This document shows positions 58,558 to 64,000 of a DNA stretch of 64,000 nucleotides, in pieces (position 1 is the stretch's first letter; each line of letters begins with the position of its first letter). Where the stretch lies: NCBI GenBank assembly GCA_963768945.1, contig CAVYJW010000003.1, positions 868,001-932,000 on the forward strand, read 5' to 3'. The position numbers were made by a program, and so were the translations under genes. The stretch is from RYN-230 sp963768945. Lineage in GTDB: Bacteria; Actinomycetota; Actinomycetes; Streptosporangiales; Streptosporangiaceae. Under the pieces are notes generated by a model. It was not told the origin of the DNA. It saw only the letters and a list, made by a program, of their open reading frames with translations, and ran no database searches.

Positions 58558-59345
58558 GCCTGGCCAGAGGGTTCCCCGGCCTCCCCTGACCCACCGGGTG
58601 CGTCTGCGTACAGGCGGGTGACGATCCGGCGGAGCTGCTCGGTGTAGCGCGCCCGGAATTCCTCGCTGGACGGGTCCACGCCGAACAGTTCCCGGGCGAC
58701 CTGCGGCATCACTATCGGCGCGGCGACCATGCCCATCCCGGCTAGCAGCACCGCTGCCGGATCCAGGTCGGCGGCCACCTCCCCGGCCTTCTGCCTGCGG
58801 GTGACCCGGTCCAGGTCCCCCTGGCGGCCCGGCCCGCCGTCGGGCGCGGAGTCGTCCGCCAGGCCGCGCCACAGCAGCAGGCGCAGTGAACGCGGATCGG
58901 CGAGGGCGTCGGCGAGGTAACGGACGACCAGGTCGGCCAGGGGAAGGTCAGGCGGGGCGAAACCCTCCTCCCGCTCCAGCCAGTCCCGCTGCAGGGCCAG
59001 GTACAGCCCTTCCTTGGAGCCGAAGTAGTAGTTGATCAGCTGCTTGTTCACCCCGGCCCGGCGGGCGATGTCGGCCACCCGGGCGCCCGCGAAGCCATGG
59101 ACCGAGAACTCATCCAGGGCGGCGGCCAGCAGGGCCTGGCGTGAGCGCTCCGCGTCACGCTGGCGGCTGGCGCCGGCCGGGGCGCGCCGTGGCCGGCGGG
59201 GGACGGTGGCCTCCGACGTTCCCGGCCTGGCCCCGTCGGGGCCCGCGCTCCCGCGGGCGGCCACCTCGGGGCCCGCGCTCCCGCGGGCGGCCACGTCCGG
59301 CTCACCGACCCGGCGCCGCCCGCCGTTCGTGCTGGTCGCGCTCAT
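58554..59345 (-). CDS. TetR family regulator
   Basis: Regulator of 263 residues with a helix-turn-helix at about 70-115 (AALDEFSVHGFAGARVADIA, RRAGVNKQLINYYFGSKEGL) and a TetR C-terminal domain. The first 60 residues are Ala/Gly/Arg-rich with a duplicated VAARGSAGP. It is divergent from the DrrAB-like exporter genes with 124 bases between, so it probably represses them. Confidence 0.88.
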   Translation of the reverse strand: MSATSTNGGRRRVGEPDVAARGSAGPEVAARGSAGPDGARPGTSEATVPRRPRRAPAGASRQRDAERSRQALLAAALDEFSVHGFAGARVADIARRAGVNKQLINYYFGSKEGLYLALQRDWLEREEGFAPPDLPLADLVVRYLADALADPRSLRLLLWRGLADDSAPDGGPGRQGDLDRVTRRQKAGEVAADLDPAAVLLAGMGMVAAPIVMPQVARELFGVDPSSEEFRARYTEQLRRIVTRLYADAPGGSGEAGEPSGQA

Positions 59346-59394
59346 GTTTCCACGCTATCAGCCAATGACCTGACACAGCTAGTCATCCATTTGG

Positions 59395-59423
59395 TTGACA
59401 AAACTCGACGAGCGTTTGATAGT
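59395..59423 (+). promoter_or_regulatory. Promoter of ABC exporter operon
   Basis: Perfect TTGACA at 59395, 17-base spacer, GATAGT at 59418. It sits in the AT-rich patch between the TetR and exporter genes and gives a leader of about 40 bases with AAGGAG near 59460. The overlapping TTGGTTGACAAAACTCGAC region could hold the TetR operator. Confidence 0.6.
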
Positions 59424-59469
59424 GGCTCCTGGATGTCGGCCTGCCGGGGCCGGCCGGGAAAGGAGCATC

Positions 59470-60587
59470 ATGACCGCGGTCATCGACGCCCGGGAGCTGC
59501 GCAAGCGCTTCCCGGGAGGCCGGGGCCAGGCGATCGAGGCGGTCCGCGGCGTCAGCCTGCAGGTCGCCCAGGGGGAGATCGTCGGGTTCCTGGGCCCGAA
59601 CGGGGCCGGTAAGACCACCACGCTGCGGATGCTGACCACGTTGCTGCCGATCGACGGGGGCAGCGCCACGATCGCCGGGCTGGACGTCCGGCGCCAGCCC
59701 GCGCAGGTCCGCGCGCGCATCGGCTACGTCAGCCAGCTGGGCGGGGCGGACGAGCTGGCCACCGGCCGGGAGAACCTGACCCTGCAGGGCAGGCTCTACG
59801 GCCGGAGCCGCGCGGGCGTCGCCCGGCGGGTGGGGGAGGTGCTGGAGCGGTTCGACCTGGCCGGGTTCGCGGATCGCCGGGTCCGGACCTACTCCGGCGG
59901 CCAGCGACGCCGCCTCGACGTGGCGCTCGGTGTCGTGCACGAGCCCGCGATCCTGTTCCTGGACGAGCCGAGCACGGGACTCGACCCGCAGAACCGGGCC
60001 AGCCTCTGGGACCATGTCCGCGGCCTGCGGGACCGGGGCACCACGGTCTTCCTGACCACGCACTACCTGGACGAGGCCGACGTGCTCTGCGACCGGATCA
60101 TGATCATTGACCACGGGACAGTGGTCGCGGAAGGCACCCCGCGGGCGCTCAAGCAGCAGGTGGCCGGGGACGCGATCGTGCTTGTCACCCGCGACGCGGA
60201 CGCCGGCCGGCGGGCCGCCGCGGTGCTGGCCGGCACCGGGCTGGCCGGCACCGGGCTGGCCGGCACCGGGCTGCGCCAGGCACCGGGCTGGCCGGCACCG
60301 GGCTGGCCGGCACCGGGCCGGCTGGCACTGGGCTGGCCGGGCTGGCCCGCGTGCACGACCTCACCGTGGAGGGGGACACGGTGCGGCTGTACGCCAGCGA
60401 CGGCGCGGCCGCGCTGCCCGGGCTGCTCCGGCTGCTCGACCGGGCGGGCCTGCCGGTGCGCTCTCTCCGGCTCTCCGAGCCGAGCCTGGACGACGTGTTC
60501 CTGCGCCAGACCGGCCGGTCGCTGCGGGACGCCGGCGACCGGGCCGTCCGGGGCCCGGACCGCGAGGCCGAGGAGGCAGCGGTATGA
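59470..60587 (+). pseudogene. DrrA-like ABC transporter ATPase, frameshifted in a minisatellite
   Basis: ATPase domain (residues 1-about 245) is intact: Walker A GPNGAGKTT, signature YSGGQRRRLDVAL, Walker B ILFLDEPSTGLDP and the H-loop LTTHYLDEAD. It belongs to the daunorubicin-resistance type. At 60226-60332 a 15-bp repeat coding Leu-Ala-Gly-Thr-Gly contains one 17-base unit, which shifts the frame. The C-terminal domain (VHDLTVEGDTVRLYASDG to the end at 60587) is intact in the new frame, and its stop overlaps drrB (ATGA). As given, the protein reads on in the wrong frame. Confidence 0.85.
60226..60332 (+). repeat. 15-bp coding minisatellite in drrA-like gene
   Basis: Units CTGGCCGGCACCGGG at 60226, 60241, 60256, 60288 and 60303, one odd 17-base unit CTGCGCCAGGCACCGGG at 60271, and a diverged unit at 60318. 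The odd unit is the frameshift point. Confidence 0.92.
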
Positions 60588-61345
60588 AGACCGCCACCGA
60601 CATCGGCCTGCTGTTTCGCCGCTACCTCATCCAGTTGCTGCGCAACCCGGTCTGGCTGGTGGTCGGCTTCTCCACGCCGGTCCTGTACCTGGCCCTGTTC
60701 ACCCCCCTGCTCCGGAACCTCGTCGGCGCCTCTGGCCTGCCCGCCGGCCACGTGCTCGACCTGTTCCTGCCGGGCATCCTGGCCCTGCTCGCCTTCGCCA
60801 GCGGTTCCGGGCCCGGCTTCAGCACGATCTTCGAATTGCGCGCCGGCGTCATCGAGCGGTTCCGGGTCACCCCGGCCAGCCGGCTCGCGATCCTGACCGG
60901 CCCGATCCTGGCCTCGATGCTGCTGATGTTCGCATTCGACGCGGTCGTCGTCGCGATCGGGGCCGGGTTCGGCTTCGGGGTGCACGCCAGCGGCCTGCTG
61001 CTGCTCTGCCCCCTGCTCGCGCTGCTCATGGCGACCGTGGCCGCCTTCTCCATCGCCATGGCCCTCGCCACCGCGGACATCAGCGGCTTCGCCGCCGTCA
61101 TCAACGGGCTGAACCTGCCGGTGCTGCTGCTCGGCGGGGTGCTGCTGCCCATCTCACTCGGGCCGGAGTGGATCCGGGTGCTCGCCCATCTCGACCCGCT
61201 CTACTACACGGTCAGCGCTGCCCGGGTGCTGGCGGCCGGTACCCTGGCCGGCTCCGCCGTGTGGCAGGCCTTCGCCGTGCTCACGCCGCTGTGCGTGGTG
61301 GTGCTGTGCTGGGCCACGGCCGTGGTCCGCCGGGCGGTGGCCTGA
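60584..61345 (+). CDS. ABC-2 type permease (DrrB-like)
   Basis: Membrane subunit of 253 residues with six helices: the entry helix RYLIQLLRNPVWLVVGF, the conserved amphipathic segment IERFRVTPASRLAILTGPIL and the late GLNLPVLLLGGVLLPIS are those of DrrB-type permeases. It exports drugs or lipids with the upstream ATPase. AGGAGG lies 7 bases before the ATG. The 3' end lies opposite the last 192 bases of the EamA frame. Confidence 0.9.
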   Translation: MKTATDIGLLFRRYLIQLLRNPVWLVVGFSTPVLYLALFTPLLRNLVGASGLPAGHVLDLFLPGILALLAFASGSGPGFSTIFELRAGVIERFRVTPASRLAILTGPILASMLLMFAFDAVVVAIGAGFGFGVHASGLLLLCPLLALLMATVAAFSIAMALATADISGFAAVINGLNLPVLLLGGVLLPISLGPEWIRVLAHLDPLYYTVSAARVLAAGTLAGSAVWQAFAVLTPLCVVVLCWATAVVRRAVA

Positions 61346-62362
61346 CGCGGCCTCCTGGCCGGCCACTGTGCCCGGTGACGCGGCCTCCTGGTCGGCCACT
61401 GCGCCCGGTGACGCGGCCCCCCGGCCGGCCACTGCGGCGAGGACCAGCGCCACGCCGAGGATGACGGCGCCCGCGATCCCGCCCGTCCCGAGCCGGTCCC
61501 CGAGGATCAGCGCCGCGAGGACGGTGCCGGTCAGCGGCTCGAGGAGGGACAGCAGCGCGGCCGTACCCGCCGGGGCGGTTCGCAGGCCGCGGAAGTACAG
61601 CGTGTACGCCACGGCCGTCGGGCCGGTGCCGAGCGCGGCCAGCAGGCCGAGCGTGACCGGATCCGGGGTGAAGCCGACCCCGCCGGTCGCCGCGGCCACC
61701 GGCAGCAGGACCAGGCCGCCGAGGGTGAACCCGAAACCGGCCGCGGTCAGGTCATCCAGGCCGGCCACCGGCCGGGCACTGACCAGCGTGAGCGTGGCGA
61801 ACCCGGCACCCGCGAGGACCGCCATGCCCGCGCTGGCCAGCACCGCGGTCTCGGGGAAACCGCCGGAAGGCAGGCCGGCCAGCAGGCCGAGGCCGGCGAG
61901 CGCCAGTCCGGTGGCGGCGCCCGCGAGCCGACCGGCCCGCCGCCCCCGCACCCGCTCGGCCGCCAGCACGAGGACCGGGGCGCTCCCGATGGTGACGAGC
62001 GTGGCCAGGCTGACCGAGGTCAGCGACACGGCCGTGAAATAGCAGCTCTGGAATACCACGGCCAGCCCGGCGATGGCGGCGATGCGCATCCAGGCGGCCC
62101 GCCCCGCAGGCCAGCGCCTGCGGGTCGCCGCGAGGAAGACGATGATCAGCGCACCGCCGCAGGCGAGCCGGTAGGCGGCCACCGACAGGTCGGGCAGACC
62201 GGAGTCCCGGCCCAGCAGGCTGCCGGTCAGGCCGCCCGTTCCCCACAGCAGCCCGGCCGCCATCAGGCAGGCCAGTCCGGTTCCGGGCCAGCGGCGGGGC
62301 GCCGCGGGCCCCGTGGTGTGAGCAGGCCCCGTGGTGTGAGCAGGCGTTGTGGCAGCAGTCAT
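61154..62362 (-). CDS. EamA/DMT family transporter
   Basis: Ten-helix exporter: helices run from about residue 25 to 315, with two EamA repeats, SLTSVSLATLVTIGSAPVLV in the first and LLSLLEPLTGTVLAALIL in the second. After residue about 320 the frame continues 80 residues through a 33-bp repeat and into the antisense of drrB before its first stop at 61154, giving a His/Gln/Gly-rich tail unlike the family. The normal end may have been lost. Start ATG 62362 with AGGAG 9 bases before. An 18-bp repeat codes AHTTGP twice near the N-terminus. Confidence 0.85.
   Translation of the reverse strand: MTAATTPAHTTGPAHTTGPAAPRRWPGTGLACLMAAGLLWGTGGLTGSLLGRDSGLPDLSVAAYRLACGGALIIVFLAATRRRWPAGRAAWMRIAAIAGLAVVFQSCYFTAVSLTSVSLATLVTIGSAPVLVLAAERVRGRRAGRLAGAATGLALAGLGLLAGLPSGGFPETAVLASAGMAVLAGAGFATLTLVSARPVAGLDDLTAAGFGFTLGGLVLLPVAAATGGVGFTPDPVTLGLLAALGTGPTAVAYTLYFRGLRTAPAGTAALLSLLEPLTGTVLAALILGDRLGTGGIAGAVILGVALVLAAVAGRGAASPGAVADQEAASPGTVAGQEAASGHRPADHGRGPAQHHHAQRREHGEGLPHGGAGQGTGRQHPGSADRVVERVEMGEHPDPLRPE
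61343..61437. repeat. 33-bp tandem repeat between drrB and EamA genes
   Basis: Units start with the TGA of drrB at 61343 and recur at 61376 and 61409 (the last partial). Each copy therefore brings a further TGA on the plus strand. On the minus strand it encodes AASPGAVADQE-type repeats of the EamA tail. Confidence 0.9.
62307..62342. repeat. 18-bp direct repeat in EamA gene start
   Basis: Two identical 18-base units beginning GGCCCCGTGGTG encode the AHTTGP duplication near the N-terminus of the EamA protein. Confidence 0.85.
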
Positions 62363-62554
62363 GGAAGATCGCTCCTGCGACGAGAAGGGGGAAAGGGTCG
62401 CGGAAGCGGGGTGGGGACACCAGTGGGAGAAAGTAGCCAGCCTGGCGATAAGCGAGCGTCAGCTAGATGGCTGGACGCGCGTGCGCGGCACCCCGCTCAG
62501 AAGCGGGGCGGCGGGGTGATGGGAAAGAGCCGGTGCACGGGCCCATCGTAGCGG

Positions 62555-64000
62555 TCAGCTGGCCGGGGTGACGATCCCGTATTCGTGGATCTTCCGGTAG
62601 ATGGTCGCGCGTGACATCCCCAGCGACTTGGCCGCCTTGACCTTGTTGCCCTGGTAGTCAAGCAGGCCCTGGACGATCGCGTCGCGTTCCATGGACTCCA
62701 GCGGGGACAGCAGCCGCCTGCTCACCGTCCAGCATTCCGGCGGAAGGTCGGCCGGCTGGATGGACCCGGTGCGCCGCTTCTGCATGACCCGCTTGAGCAC
62801 CTGCCACAGCTGCTCGGTGTTGCCCGGCCACTTCGACCGGAGCAGCAGCTGCATGGCCTCGGCCGAGCAGGTCAGCCGGCCGTGCTGGCCCAGCTTGGCC
62901 ACGAAGAAGGGGACCAGCACGTGCAGGTCCTCGATGTGGTGGCGCAGCGGTGGCAGCTCTACCGTGCTGGGGAAGAAGCGCAGCAGCTTGGTCAGGTCGC
63001 CGTGCGTGCGCGTGCGGTCCAGGGTGACCGCCACCCACAGGTCGTCCTGCCGGGAGGCCGTCCTGGCCTCCTGGAGCGCGGAGGTCAGCGCGTTCAGCTG
63101 CCGGGCGTTGAGCACGTCCACGTGCCGGATCACCAGCGAGCCCTCGCCGTCGAGCAACTCGCGGCGGGCCCGCAGCAGCCAGTCCGTGTCGCTGGCCTCG
63201 GCCGCCTCGAGGACGTAGAAGCGCTCTGCCGGGTTGCGGCGCTGGTGCACCGCCCGGACCACGGTCAGCTTGCCCACCCCGGGCTCGCCCTCCAGGGCGA
63301 GCCAGTCCCCCGAGTCGTACACGGACTCGACCTGCCGGCAGCCGCGTAGCCAGAGCGCCCCGCTGCCGACCAGGCCGGGCAGGGACATGGGGGGCTTGAC
63401 GGCCGAGTCCGTGGCCGGGCGCTGGCTGGCCGGCTCGATGAGCTTCACGTGTACCACGCCGCCCGCGACGTGATCGTCGCCCCGGACCGGCCGGCAGTAC
63501 ATCCGGGCCTGGATCCCGCTGGGCAGCTCGACGGACACCGCGCCCGCCTGCTGGGTGGCCAGCATCTCGGCGGCCTGGCCGAGCAGCACGCCCTGGTCAC
63601 CTGGGTCGAGTACCTGGCGGGCGTACTCGTTCATCATGACGATGTCGTTGTTCAGCGCCAGCACTATCCCGCTCGTGCGCCGGCAGGCCCGCATGTACTC
63701 CTGCATCAGCTGCAGTTCCCGCGCGCTGCTGTCCGCCAGCATGGCCTGGGTGATCTGGTCCGCGGTGGTCTTGGCCAGCGCGATCAGCAGCGGGTCGGCG
63801 TCCTTGCGCCAGCAGGTCAGGTTGACCGCGCCCACGGCCTTCCCGGAGATCGGGTCGTGGATCGGGACCCCGGCGCAGGCCAGGTCCTCAAGGTCCTCGG
63901 CGTAGTGCTCGTGGCCGAACACGCACGCGGGCTGGCCGCCTTCCAGGGCGGTGCCGATCCCGTTGGTGCCGACATACTCTTCGGCGTAGCTGAAGCCGGG
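62555..64000 (-). CDS. AcoR-like GAF/AAA/Fis regulator, lacks GAFTGA (partial)
   Basis: Partial, 481 residues visible; the 5' end lies beyond the right edge. A GAF-type end (EEYVGTNGIGTALEGGQPAC) is followed by a PAS-like segment, an AAA+ domain with Walker A GEPGVGK, and a Fis-type helix-turn-helix VKAAKSLGMSRATIYRKIHE. The layout is that of AcoR sigma-54 activators, but the GAFTGA loop that contacts sigma-54 is absent, and a degenerate region (EAAEASDTDWLLRAR) stands there. In actinomycetes, which usually lack sigma-54, such proteins must act differently, for example as ligand-sensing regulators with ordinary sigma factors. Confidence 0.85.
   Translation of the reverse strand, partial: PGFSYAEEYVGTNGIGTALEGGQPACVFGHEHYAEDLEDLACAGVPIHDPISGKAVGAVNLTCWRKDADPLLIALAKTTADQITQAMLADSSARELQLMQEYMRACRRTSGIVLALNNDIVMMNEYARQVLDPGDQGVLLGQAAEMLATQQAGAVSVELPSGIQARMYCRPVRGDDHVAGGVVHVKLIEPASQRPATDSAVKPPMSLPGLVGSGALWLRGCRQVESVYDSGDWLALEGEPGVGKLTVVRAVHQRRNPAERFYVLEAAEASDTDWLLRARRELLDGEGSLVIRHVDVLNARQLNALTSALQEARTASRQDDLWVAVTLDRTRTHGDLTKLLRFFPSTVELPPLRHHIEDLHVLVPFFVAKLGQHGRLTCSAEAMQLLLRSKWPGNTEQLWQVLKRVMQKRRTGSIQPADLPPECWTVSRRLLSPLESMERDAIVQGLLDYQGNKVKAAKSLGMSRATIYRKIHEYGIVTPAS

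Overview
The window is GC-rich, densely packed chromosomal DNA with strong G/C preference at third codon positions. Its gene content points to a soil-type actinomycete, probably a filamentous one (Streptosporangiales or a related order; I cannot assign a genus). The signs are F420-type oxidoreductases, a mycothiol-type PIG-L amidase, a split LigD repair system, a SigB/SigF-family sigma factor with PP2C/STAS proteins, an XRE + DUF397 + RsbW-like ATPase set, and the GlgX-TreY-TreZ trehalose route. I see no rRNA, tRNA, CRISPR, phage or transposase genes.

Layout. 0-3.6 kb: PspC and DUF1707 membrane proteins, a LigD polymerase, a universal stress protein, a stand-alone HEAGH metalloprotease-like protein and an F420-type nitroreductase. 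4-7.7 kb: TauD-type dioxygenase, sulfotransferase, OsmC, a VOC protein and DUF4230. 7.7-14.7 kb: MecA-type penicillin-binding protein, mycothiol amidase-like protein, a LigD phosphoesterase-polymerase, an MFS exporter and an F420 LLM oxidoreductase. 14.8-20.3 kb: an EcsC-like protein, a STAS protein, a GH15 glucoamylase/trehalase with a good SigF-type promoter, two MarR regulators and a SigF-like sigma factor. 20.4-24 kb: a PP2C/receiver protein, histidine kinase and response regulator operon behind an unusual RNA-hairpin leader. 24-26.6 kb: a flippase-like protein and an AI-2E family permease. 26.9-29.9 kb: a tight four-gene cassette (acyl-CoA dehydrogenase, PIG-L deacetylase, NodS-like methyltransferase, GT2 glycosyltransferase). 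30-36.4 kb: an NTF2-like protein, Tex, and a GGDEF-EAL protein. 36.5-39.7 kb: hmgA-gntR-fahA (homogentisate degradation). 39.8-48.9 kb: a SulP transporter, then dimethylglycine dehydrogenase-like and choline-kinase-like genes divergent from an APC permease, a HutC-type regulator and a phosphoesterase. 48.9-51.1 kb: RsbW-like ATPase, DUF397 and XRE. 51.3-57.8 kb: glgX-treY-treZ. 57.8-64 kb: dienelactone hydrolase, TetR, a DrrAB-like ABC exporter, an EamA exporter, and an AcoR-like regulator that runs off the right edge.

How the parts may work together. GlgX, TreY and TreZ would turn glycogen into trehalose, and the GH15 enzyme under a stress-sigma promoter may consume trehalose or maltooligosaccharides. 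The sigma factor, PP2C/receiver protein, kinase and STAS protein look like pieces of a partner-switching stress network. HmgA and FahA open and cleave the homogentisate ring. The choline-kinase/dehydrogenase/permease locus looks like uptake and oxidation of an N-methylated amine under a HutC regulator; two GTCTAGAC palindromes lie in its divergent promoter region.

Two themes deserve attention. First, the four-gene cassette recalls a Nod-factor-type glycan modification module (glycosyl transfer, N-deacetylation, N-methylation) joined to an acyl-CoA dehydrogenase; I know no assigned product. Second, five genes (sigma factor, AI-2E permease, acyl-CoA dehydrogenase, HutC regulator, DrrA) appear broken by single-frame shifts, one of them inside a 15-bp minisatellite. 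This could be assembly error or real decay or phase variation, and needs raw-read inspection.
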